From contig JAKZAP010000005.1 of the NCBI GenBank assembly GCA_023053575.1, forward strand, positions 1,984,001-2,048,000: 64,000 nt of DNA, read 5' to 3'. The notes below the pieces were generated by a model that had not been told where the DNA came from, made no database searches, and saw only the letters and a program-made list of their open reading frames with translations. How positions within the stretch are numbered: position 1 is the stretch's first letter; each line of letters opens with the position of its first letter. The position numbers and the translations under genes were made by a program. Shown here one piece after another: positions 21,157 through 32,500 of the stretch. Origin of the DNA: Branchinecta lynchi (Eukaryota > Arthropoda > Branchiopoda > Anostraca > Branchinectidae).

Positions 21157-21573
21157 TTAAAGCCGCTTTCACATTGACGTATTGAGCCTTTCACACTAAG
21201 CTACACAACTTCTGCGTTGTGCTTGCGTCGGCGCAACGCAGAGCTTAAGCAGACAAATAAAACGCAACGCAAGAATAGAACCAAGTTATATTCTTGCGTT
21301 GCGTCGACGCGTACGCATCAGATTTGTCAGTGCAAATGGAAGTTTTTGAAGAAAAACAAAAAAAAGCATGTTGATAATGGAGAAAAACTTGCGAAAGAAC
21401 TAGTGAAAGAAATTGAAATTCAGCAGAAGAAGCCGAGAAAGGAAAATGTTAATGAGCATCTAGCGCGAAAGCTTCTCGCGCAGGTGTGAAAGATACGCTG
21501 CAACCTGTACGCGACGCAAGATAAATGCATACGCAACGCATCGCAACGACGCGTCAATGTGAAAGCGACTTAA
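21157..21573. mobile_element. MITE candidate with TTAA flanks and GCTTTCACATTGACG ends
   Basis: TTAAAGCCGCTTTCACATTGACG at the left is inverted at the right as CGTCAATGTGAAAGCGACTTAA. Inside are many cgcaacgca motifs. The 90-codon Lys-rich frame at 21217-21489 lies wholly inside and is unrecognised. Confidence 0.65.
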
Positions 21574-22087
21574 GCCGCCTCTTTAAATAAGGATAGTGGC
21601 ACTCATGAATAGATGCGCGAGTGGACATCAAGTCTGTACACAGTCTGTTGTACAGTACAGAGCTTCTTGTGTGAAGTACAAAGCTTCTCGTCTCTTTTTT
21701 TGTTTGCGGCAAAGCTTCGTCCGTACATAAACTTTGGCAGCTGCTGAGTATTTGATTAGGAAGAGACTGCGATTCTCCTGAAGTTGGATTCCCTCAGAAA
21801 GCAGTGCGAAATCCGCATCCGATTATTCGAATGAGCTCAGTGGTTTAAGTACTGTTCTCGCATAATCCCATTTTCGCATCGGAAATCGAATTCGCGAACT
21901 TCTCAACTGAGAATTTTTTTCCGAATTTTTCATCGGACTCTTAAGGTAAGTTCCGCATGGACGTTACTCATGCATGTTATGATGTCCCGTAAAAATCTTA
22001 TTTGGTATGTTTTAAAACAAATAAATGACCTTTAAGTACGCGAACACAAGGTCCGATAAGATTTCTTATGCGAAATTCCCATCACTA

Positions 22088-22250
22088 AAGCGGAATTCAC
22101 ACAGAGGGCGTCTAAATATCGCCAGGCAACAATTCCCTTTACTCCGCTACCACATTATGTATTTGGCGGGTTATAAATAAAATATATATATATATATATA
22201 TATAATACGCCTAGCGACGTCTAGGCGAAATCGAAGTGTGTGTCAGACGG
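22088..22250. mobile_element. MITE split by a LINE tail with (TA)n
   Basis: ttcacacagagggcg..tcgccagg at the left and cctagcgacgtctaggcg..cgaagtgtgtg at the right look inverted. Between them lies ggcgggttataaataaaa(ta)n, a LINE 3' end. Confidence 0.5.
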
Positions 22251-22640
22251 AGAGCGAATACGCCAGAATTTTATTTCCAGAAATATGGACAGAATAAAAT
22301 AGAGAGGTTTATGGAGCCTACAGGCTAGAGGAGTAGCTTGCTCTGCTACGGCACAGCCCAAATCCATACAGCCTCTGTACAGCTGGCATTTGGGCACAAC
22401 CTAAAAATGAAGGACAAGAGCTTCCTGCTGACTATACTGCTATGCTGTCCTGCATGTCTCTACTGTGCCTTCTTCTCCAATTCCTTGCTAATTTCTTTCC
22501 AGGCATTTTCCCTAATTCTGTTGTCTTTGTACTCCTTGATACCAGTATCCTAGATTACTAGATAACTCTGAACTAGGCCAATTAGCTGTTCCACAGCTAA
22601 TTAGCTGGCTCGGAGCTGAAGCCCGGCGATTCGTTTTTAT

Positions 22641-24310
22641 GGCACTTGAGCTTACTCAAGTGCCATATAGCGATTGTAATTTCTGTCCGTCAGTCGGTCT
22701 GTCGGTCCCGGTTTTGCTAGTTCGGGCACTTCCAGATAAGCTAGGACGATGAAACTTGGCAGGCATATCAGGGACCGGACCAGCTCCACTTAAAATTAAT
22801 CATTTCTTCAATCCGACTTTCCCCGGATCCGGGAGTCTGGAAACTATAAAGCAAAAGTGGAGCGAAAAGTAGCAATAAAAAGCGCTGCCCGAGTGCGGGA
22901 GCGAACCAGGAACCTCTGAGTTATAAATCCAACGCTCTACCAACTGAGCCACGAGTCCATGTATGAGAGAGCGAATGCGGGAGTACGAACAAAGTGGATA
23001 ATCTAAACAAATTACATTGTTAGGATAATGGAACTTGTCAGGAATATTGGATGTATTAGGGAGCGTATGCGGGAGTATATATTGTTAAAAGATTGACGAC
23101 CTGATTAACCTGGGCATAGTCAAGAAACATAAATAATAGTTTGGGCACTTCCACGCAAGCTAGGACGATGAAACTTCGCAGGCATATCAGGGACCCGACC
23201 AGACTAAGTTGGAAACAGTCACTTGCCCGATCCGACCATCGTGGGGGAGGGGGCGGAATCCGGAAAATAGGGACATTCATCACTTTCGAACGGGTGATCG
23301 GATCTTAATGAAACTTGATATCTGGAAAGATCTCGTGTCTCAGATGTCTCATTTCGAGTCCGGACCGGATCCGATGAATCTTGGGGGTGGGTCTTGAGGG
23401 GAGTGGAGGGACGGGGAATCCGGAAAAATTTTGAAAAATTAAATATTTTCAGCTTACGAACGGGTCGTCGGATCTTAACGAAACTTGATATATGGAAGGA
23501 CCTCATGTCTCAGACGCCGGTGACATTGGGGGGAGTTGGAAGGGGAAACCGGAAATCTTGAAAAACGCTCAGAGTGGAGAGATCCGGATGAAACTTGGTA
23601 GAAAGAACAAGCACAAGTCCTAGATACCTGACTGACATAACCGGAACGGATCCGCTCACTTTGGGGGAGTTGGGGGGGGGACTCCTAATTTCTAGTGATC
23701 CCGCGAGTTCGATGCTTCCTGATGTGCTAGGACAATGAAAATTGGCAAGCATGCCAAGGACCCGACCAGATTAAATAGGAAATAGTCACTTCCCCGATCC
23801 GACCATCTGGGGGGGGGGTGGAGGGACGGGGAAGCCAAAATTGAGGTATTTTTAACTTGCGAACGGTTGGTCGGATCTTGATGAAAGTTGACATTTAGCA
23901 TGACCTCGTGTCTCAGACGTCCCACTTTAAATCCGGACCGGATCCGATGTCACTGGGGGGGGGGAGCTGGTGGAGGGAACCAAAAATCTTGACAAACGCT
24001 TAGAGTGCAGCGATCGGGATGGAACTTATTCGGCCACGGTAGGTGGAGATAGAGTGAGTACCGGAAATCGTGTAGCACGTCTAGGGATCAAACAAATGGA
24101 TTTATTGGGATGAAAGTTTGAACAGTCATGTTCATTTGCTGCAGACAATCGAGACGATGCCGGAACTGCTCAGAAATGAGTGAAACTAAATATCCTATTT
24201 CTATTTCCGAACCGCATTTTTGGATGGCGGGTGTATTTTGTGAGGTTTTCATCTACTTTCTTGTACAGCCTACTCGTACAAGTGCCATATGAGCTCGTAG
24301 CTCTTGTTTT
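22641..24310 (+). mobile_element. Hairpin-end element, full-length copy 1
   Basis: Left end hairpin ggcacttgagcttactcaagtgcc, then atatagcgattgtaatttctgtccgtc; right end tactcgtacaagtgccatatgagctcgtagctcttgtt. The interior is a set of degenerate subrepeats with gatgaaacttggcaggcatatcaggga and G runs. It hosts an insertion with a tRNA-like sequence (about 22.85-23.13 kb). No transposase is seen, so it is non-autonomous. Confidence 0.8.
22892..22962 (-). pseudogene. tRNA-like sequence (anticodon TAT), degenerate or SINE-derived
   Basis: Reads GTGGCTCAGTTGGTAGAGCG (box A) and GGTTCGCTCC (box B) on the - strand with a TTTATAA loop, but the acceptor and T stems do not pair. It lies in an insertion inside the hairpin-end mobile element (about 22.85-23.13 kb), so a tRNA-derived SINE is likely. 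Confidence 0.4.
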
Positions 24311-25179
24311 ACATGACGATGCGTTTTTCAACGCCTGGTGTGACGAAATTCGCTCTCTATGTGAATTGGGCTTAAGGGGAAACTTGCATGCGAGGCGTCA
24401 ACATTTCTCAGCGAAGGAGGGAATACTCTTGATGACTATCTCTCCTTGCCGATGCAATACCACCGGCCTCTCCAAGTACCTAGCGGAAGAAAGGCACAAG
24501 GGGTGTCACGAGTGCTCCCAAAGATCGCGGTGATTGATTGACACAGGATTTGAGTCGTTGAGTTTGAGTCGTATAGACACGCTTCCTCCTTCTTCCTGAG
24601 GATCACTGGCGTGTTTTGTCATATAGAATGTTCGCACCCGGCTGCATAACTATGGCGAAACCTGCATACGAGGGTGTCAAAATTCATGTTCGCATCCGAA
24701 TGCGGGTGTGTCTGCACGTATCTGCTTTCTGGGAGTCATGTGAGAAGGGTGGTAGAAAGTCGTATGTTGGATCAGCAGATTCAGTCTTGACAGGTTGGAA
24801 AGGACCCTACACTGTCTCTTTAAGGACCCGTCGTACCACTGATGCCAATGCAACCTACTTCCGTAACTGCATTTATTAATTCTTCAACCCGGAGACCTCA
24901 GTTTCGTATGTTACTTTCTGAACCCACTAACGACACCTCACTAATCTCTGCATTTTCCATGATTGTCTATTTTCCGTGTTCATTGTGCTTCCTACGAAGC
25001 CTACTAGTGTTCGCGTGCCGTGCTACTGATGCGTAATACCGGTTATCGAAATTATGCCGAGTTTATGCTCCAAGTCAGTGGTTCTAGGAAAAGGCTTAAA
25101 ACAGCCCTGTGGATAATTGATAAAAGCAGAGCCTAGTTTTACAGTATTCAGATAGTTTTGAATATTGGAACATAAAAAG
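24311..25179. repeat. Dispersed repeat and unassigned sequence
   Basis: 24805-25160 is the partner of 18600-18965. The rest shows no recognisable gene. Confidence 0.45.
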
Positions 25180-25615
25180 TGCAAGATTTTGGGGGAGGAA
25201 GTTTATTTTAAAGCGGGTTCGGAAAGGGAGTATAATAGATTTGTTTAGATCTAGGGCAAAGAGTCTGTCTCTGGGGGAAAGAAGAGAAAGGGTATATTGG
25301 GAGGCCAAAGGGTCGGTCCAGTCTTTACTCGTGTGCGATGTGTGTTTGTTGTGTTTGTGTGAATATGGATATCGGAGGTAACTTAGGTTATAAGTTTTTA
25401 GAGAGAATGAAAGGGGAGTGGACGCAGAGTTGATGCGTTGTGTCATGGGGAATAGTTGTTTGAAAATACTAAGCAGCTGGCGAGGTTCTTCAAGGTAGCC
25501 CTAGCCAATAAGATAGGTGCATGCAGGGAGTATTATTTTTGTTTGATCTATTTTGATGTAGCCTACTGGTCATAGCCGTTGGCTCTTACCGTTAATAAAT
25601 CTTATCTTGGCTTGT
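25180..25615 (+). mobile_element. LINE 3' fragment
   Basis: Broken + strand frames give RYWEAKGSVQSLL, CDVCLLCLCEYG, and after a shift ARFFKVALANRIGACREYYF, matching in order the C terminus in the 16.1-kb LINE. Ends ttaccgttaataaatcttatc. Confidence 0.6.
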
Positions 25616-26069
25616 CCCTCGGTTCTTGTTGCGCAGAAGGCTCAAAACTTCAAACATTTTATGTTTCGGTAAAAAGGAGAAGCAGGGTATAGCGGCCTTT
25701 AGTTTAGGTACGATTAAGAACGCTAAAGTTTGAAACACTGAACGAGGTGCCGAAAAATAACAAATCTAAAATTCATCCGAAACACTGATATCCAGGATCA
25801 AGGTTAAGAACAGAATAAGATATTTCCGAGGCCATAATTTCGGGAATTCTCGTCTTTCCTGATCGCATTTGGCCGTGGAACCACTGGCCTTAGTCTGTTG
25901 AGCTTGCAGGGAATTGTTTTAGGTGAATGATGCTGTATTGATCATTGTTCGGAAGTCAAGGGCTTGGTGACAAGAATGACGAAAGAGAAATTAGTGATCT
26001 GGAGTACAAGAAGATTTCGTTTGTGTTTCAGTCTACTTATTTTTACGTTTCGGAGTGTTGACAGCATTC

Positions 26070-26101
26070 AGTCATCTGAGCTTGACGAGTGACAAGATCA
26101 A
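26070..26101 (+). other. Candidate 5' UTR exon of silk-like gene A
   Basis: TCAGTC initiator-like site at about 26069 is followed 32 bases later by a donor, caa/gtaaga. The coding start exon has an acceptor just upstream (ttttttag before 26503), so a separate leader exon is required. No clear TATA box precedes it. Confidence 0.3.
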
Positions 26102-26528
26102 GTAAGACTAACATTTTCCATATTTTAGGTTGTGAATAAGCCATTTTGCTTAAGCAGGTTTTTTGGAAGACTAGGTATGCCAAATAACGGGGTAGACGCG
26201 CAGTCACCACGCAGGAGTTCTGTCATTAGGGGGGGAAATACTTTTCGGTGTGACTTGTGCTCAAACTCTTAGCCAAGGCAAGGGTGCTGGTGCTTCAGAG
26301 CCAAGATGCTGGTAGTTAACGGTCCGGCTAGGGGTACGGGTCTCGGTTTCCGCCGGATACAGCAATTAGGCCTGAAGGTCGCACGCCAGATCATTTTCAA
26401 GGAAGCACCAGTGTTCCATCCATCTGATCTTGGCAGCAAAAACAATAGAACAAGATTAGCGATGCGAGTGCTCCGCTAAATCATTTTTTTTTATTTTTTA
26501 GGTTGTTGAACAGAATATATACACGAAC

Positions 26529-26559
26529 ATGAAGATTTTCGTTGTTGTGTTAGCCCTTG
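26529..26559 (+). CDS. Silk-like gene A, signal-peptide exon
   Basis: ATGAAG start, 31 coding bases ending in phase 1 at ccttg/gtaagt. The hydrophobic run FVVVLAL matches the role and length of gene B's first coding exon (37 bases, also phase 1). Confidence 0.65.
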
Positions 26560-29500
26560 GTAAGTCGAATTTAATTTTCTGTTGACCTGGGCCAAGTTGG
26601 CTTCAGCAATCTTCGAGAAAAATAGGCATGTGATTTCTTGCATTTATTTATCTCGGTGTCACGATACCTTCTACCAGTTATATTCTCTCTTATTTTCAAA
26701 TTTTACAAAACTGCGGACTGGCCGGACCTTTCTCTTTAAAAGAAAAGAAAACGCTGTTAAGCCAAAAACAATCGTTAGCTGAAAGATAGGCATGTCGGAT
26801 ACACAATGCTAATGATTACATACCTATTGGTTAAGCCATGGGGAACCGAGTATTAATTGAGCGTGTGAGGTGCGAGGAACAAAAGATTGTTTTTATCGTT
26901 GGGAGTGGTAACTTTTGTTCTGTAAAAATAGGCTAATACAGCCACAGGCGTTACTAGCCAAAATGCTTTTTCTTTGGGGGCGAAGCAAGGTATTGACAGA
27001 CTGACTGGTCATTTTTACCGATTTTTTTTGCAAAAAAACAAACTGTTTTTGACGAAAAATCAACTGATTTTAATTAAAAACCGACTGTTTTGACGAAAAA
27101 TCGACTGTATTTACGAAAAATCGTGGCGCGCGAAGCTATTTCTTACCATTTATTCAGACAATGTTTACAACGGATACATCAGCTACGATTCTTCATCAGC
27201 GATATTTCGGCCCTTCTTGGCAAGGGTCCTCGTCAGGCTGTCAATCCTCTGGTTCAACTTCGGGGAAGGAATCGTCGCAGTTTTTTGGATAAACAGTCAA
27301 TTTTTTCTTAAAAATGGTCGGTAAAAATTACCAGCCAGTGGGTAATTTTTACCCTACCTTACCCTAAAAAAAAAAAATTTCTTTGTATTCTTTGTATCTA
27401 CTCCGGTTGTGCATCTTCACTCTTTAAGTTCATTTTCACATAATTTGTTTCCTACCCGGAATCATGTCAGTCTTTCTGTTACTGTGCACATTTTTTAGCA
27501 AAGTGTTTTGTCCTGATCAGGAATCAAACGCTCGAGATTTGTCAATGACGTCAAATGTAACATCAAAGCCATATGCCTAAAATTACAACTTAATTTTATG
27601 GGTTTTCGGACACTAAAATCGAAAAGGAAAATACTCACAGTTCCTGCCGCCAATTCTAGAACACATGTTATCACAGAGTCCCCCAAAAGGTCAACTACTA
27701 ATTATACACTACAATTAGTGCAAAATCGATTCTTTGATTACAGATATTTAAAATTCCCACCGCAAGTCCCAGTAAAGTGAAAAAATAGACAATAAATGGG
27801 CCTTATATTTTGCAAATGAGACCGTTTGTACCTAAGTTTCAGATTTTACCCGTTGTTTTGAACGTAGGGGTACGCAGGATCTGAGAATGACGAAAGTTTA
27901 TTTTTTAAGCTTGCTACGCTGTCGCCTCTGAAGAACAGAATGAAGAAGCAAAAAGGGTAAGTCAAGCAGAACTTTGCTTCTCGTTTATTAAAAAAAGTAT
28001 TCTTCGTTCGGAAGTGAAAACGTTCCTCAGTATTTTGCACCGGTTAATTTTGTAACTTTTTTGAATAGATTGGAAAAAGGGAGTGGCGGCATGGGGAGAT
28101 AGATTTATGCACTATCATGTGGATTATGACAATGCCTAACTTTAGTGTAAACGAAAATTAATTCATATTTTGGTTTTATGAGATCGATCCCGTAAGCAGA
28201 AGTTTCTAAGAGATCATACAACTGGGCGTTCTAATTCCTGGCGCCATCTAACCAGCGACTAGAAGTAAAGTACCGTTCGGCTACAGTCGATGAGATAGGA
28301 TGCGAGCTACCAGCACTGTGTGTATGTAGTAATGCGTATTCCCAGCTCAGTACTTCTAAGACATAGGTTGAGAGAAGCTGCCACACAACGGTGTGTAAGG
28401 TACAATAAATAATAATAATGATTTATTCTGACCCGCTACAAAAATCGAAGCGGAGTAGCAATAAGAGAAACAAAACAAAAAACACTTCACAAAACAAGAA
28501 GAAACAAGAAACTAAAGCAAAGGAGAAAGGCCAGTATAGGCCTTTTTCCGCCTCAGAAATAATTCTATTCCTACTTAACCACGATGCTAGCCTATTGTCA
28601 ATTATCTTTTCTAAAATCTTACTTAAACATGAAACTAGAGCAATTGGACGGTAATTACCATGTAGTGATGGGCTCCCCTTCTTAAACAATGGCAAAATCA
28701 AAGATGTCTTCCATCCTGAAATCCACTTTCCAGAAGAAATCACATTATTAAATAACATAATAAATATTGGCATAAACAGACTGGAAAATTTCTTATATAA
28801 CCGAGTAGGGTTATATAAGAAATTTGGTGCCGAACCTCCATCCATCTTTTTTAACGCCTCACTTACTTTTTCATGAGTCACTTCACCTACAAGTGAATAA
28901 TCTTCTTCCCTCATAGGATAACTAACTTCTACATTAAGACCACCAAATTCTTCTTCACACCACTTACCAAGATCTCCTTCTTCTTTACTTGAGAAATGTT
29001 CCGGCCACACACTTCTGAGTGTTTGTCGCGGAAGCACGATTGTGTGCCACACAGTCGAGCACTAGTTGAGACTCGCGGAAACGCCGTTTTGTCTATTTTT
29101 TTTGGCGGTAAAATTTATTTAAAATCTCAGTAAATAGAACTCCAGGCTTATTTCCTTACCATTCTGTACTAAAAGTTTCCTCAGTTTTAAGTGTATATGC
29201 TTTAAAAAGTAGTTAGCTTTATTGTTTAGACACTATTTGCTGCTTAATTTGAATTTCCCGCCAGAATCGGGCCATAAGAACGACAATCACCTCGCCAGTT
29301 GTTTGTCAAATTTGAGCCACAAAGCAAGCCACGAAAATCTTGTTGATCGCGGAAACACACTTTTGGGCCGCAGAAAAGGCCGCGGAAACACACTTTTCGA
29401 GCCACAATCGACCCACAAACTGTTTGTGGGAGCACGGAAAAACGCCTTATGGGTGAGCGGGCACAGTGGGCATAAGTTGACTTTGGTAATTTCCCCAGCA

Positions 29501-32500
29501 AGCAACAATATCAGCTGAGATATGTTCTAGTGGTGGGATTCGCTGTCATCTTGGGCCAAAAGAAGGCGGAGACTCGAATAGTAGTTACGACCGTCCAGGG
29601 GTTTCGCTAGCCGAAACTACTGCGGCCCATTTCTGCTTTTCGTTACATATATAACAGTAAAATTCGTGAACAGACGACGCGCCGAAGTTGCCGATCTCCG
29701 TGCTCAAGGGCGGCTTGAAAGGCTAGGGCATGAGGGTGACTACCTTAAAGTATACGACTGACGGATGTCCGACAAGAGCCATACCGGTTAGAAAAAATAG
29801 ACATGGAACACAGCGTCACATGCGGAAATAACACGAATTTAAAGAAACATTAAAGTCAGTTTTTATCAGCTTAAGAAAAAGGACGTTCATTTTTTTTTTT
29901 TTTTTTTTTTTTTTTATTTGCCGCGTAGCATCTTTTCCGTTCTTCCTGTCCAATATGATTTGGCCAGGTGACTACACTTCCACTTCCCTCGGTGACGCCA
30001 ACGGTCCTAACATCTGATATTTTTATTTTTATTTTTTTTCAATGACCGACCTATTTATTTAGCGTCACCTACACTTTCCTCTATCTCTACATTTAATTAT
30101 CTTTTTTTAATATTCTTTCTTATTCCCTCTTTTAACCCTTATTTCTCATTTTACCATTTCAACACATCTTTAAACCCTTTTCTTTGTTTTCCTTCCTTAA
30201 TATCTCCTTTCCTTAAAATTTTCATTCTTTGAAAACCTAAAAATACTATCCCTCTTTATTTTTTTTGCAACCAAACCAAAAAGGGGGTTTTGACCTGGAG
30301 AGAAGGGAAAGGCCGTTCATAATAATAATAATAATAATAATCTGTATTTAAAGCCAGAGGCCATATACATGAACAGGTTATACACTAAGTAACCAACTAA
30401 ATTAAACAAAATATAACAAAAATTCAACTTCTATTCTCTCGAAATTTCACTCCTTCATCGATAAATCTACACACTTTGCATATTGTCTGCGCCGATGTAG
30501 AATCCGAGATGTCTGGAAGCCGCAAATTCCACCCAAGCAGAGACAAATCGCTGGACAGCTAAGCCCGGCCCGCAGCAAATTTTAGCGACTGTTAATCACA
30601 TAGACTGAAAATGTGCGCCGCAGTCAAAACTTTCTAAATCTGCTTTTTTTGTCAAACACTGCTTCCCGGAAACAAATCTAGCTTTTAAAGTGGTTCAAAC
30701 CCCAAAAGTCCAAGCCTAAAACCACAATCAAATGACGTTTCCTTCCAGGAAATCGAGTCTACTACAATAGGCGCCGCATGCGAAATTTTTGGAATCTTTT
30801 ATGTTGATAAAAGATCTTGGATCCCAAACGAAAGTAGGCTAAAGGATACTTATCATAACCCTACCCGTCTGTCTTTTTTTCACGACTAATCCTGAAAAGG
30901 GTGAGACATTTTTGCTGGAAGTCGGTACACGACAGATGACTGCTTTAATTCGCCCCTTTCCGAAAACTAGTACAAATCAACCAGAACAAAATTGAAATAA
31001 ATTTTCTGCTAATATAGACGTATTGGAACACAACAGATCGTTTTACAACATGGGTAAACTGTGCGCTGCATGGTCAAATTCATGCTTTGGTAACTGCCTT
31101 TTCTTGTTCTCGGAGGTCAGAGCACAAGACTGTATTCTGAACAAGATCAAAGGTTTCGATTGGATCCCAAAAATTCAATATCTGATCCAGACAACTGGGT
31201 CTTGTCTTAGCCAGATCCAGTCTTCGCCAGACTCCTTGAACATTTTACAATAAAATTCAGAAACAGATTAAGGCCAAATAGCGAATCACCTGAGAAAACC
31301 AAGTTCAGATTTGGATTCAGCATGTGTGTTTACCCCTATAAGTCATATCTGTTTTGACGAAAACTTCCTGCCACTTCTGCCAATTTCCCGGTTCCGGCCG
31401 AACTCCAGAACTACTTGTCCGGCGAAAAAAGAAAGCTCAAAGACGAAATCAGGGTATCTTCTTTCCCCAGTAATGAACATCTAATCAACTTCAAATAGAA
31501 ATTTAGCTTATAACAAATTTTCCGATTCCAGCCGGATTCCGGTCGAACTATATGTCCGGGTAAAATATGATTGTCATACAGGGACTCTTCTTACCCCTAA
31601 ATCTTCTTACCCCAGCATCTCTTCTTACCCCTAAATCGCTTATCTAATCAACTAGAAATAAAACTTTGACTTCCAACAGATTTCCGGTTTTGGCCGGATT
31701 CCGGACGAACTACATGTCCGGGTAGAAAATTGTTTTCACATAAGTGTTCAGCATATCTTCTTGCCCTAAATCGAACATCTAATCAACTCCAAATAAAACT
31801 TTTAGCTTTGACAAACTTTCCGGTTTGGGCCGGATTCCGGTCGAAATACTTGTCCGTCGAGAAAATAGTTTTCACCATCGTCTTCAGCATGTCTTCCTAC
31901 TTCTAAATCGAACATCTAATCAACTTCAAATAAAACTTTCACTTTCAACAAACTTTCCGGTTTTGGCCGGATTCCGGGCGAACTACTTGTCCGATGACAA
32001 AGTAGTTTTCACCATCGTGTTCATTCCCCATAATTGACTATCTATTGACTACCCCTAAATGTAGAGCTACAAAGCCCATCTACGAACTTGACTGGTCTGA
32101 CGACCCAACGAACCCTCACACCAAGTTTCATCAAAATGTCTCATTCCCTTCGAGAGTTATCGTGCTTACAGACGGACGGACAGACGGACGGACGGACAGA
32201 CGGACAACTTTTGCGATGTCATAGGTATCCCTCCTCTTACGTTTTGGGATCCCAAAAACTGAAACAAACGGCTAAAAATTCTCTTCGTATCCAAACGACT
32301 AGAAACAGGCCACCCCTTTATATTCTTGCCTTTATGTCATTCTGGCAAGCTCGAAAAAAACGACTGAGAATACGATTCTCAAGTTTCACACGCTCTTTTT
32401 TTTTAAAGAACACGGTCAAGCTCAAAACATACCATCGATCTTTGTCTGCCCCCCACCCCTTTCCTCTCGAACCGCCGCTGTCCAAGCTGGACGTCAACTC

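Noticed and set aside
21217..21489. 90-codon Lys-rich frame
   Set aside because: Entirely inside a MITE candidate and without a recognised domain.
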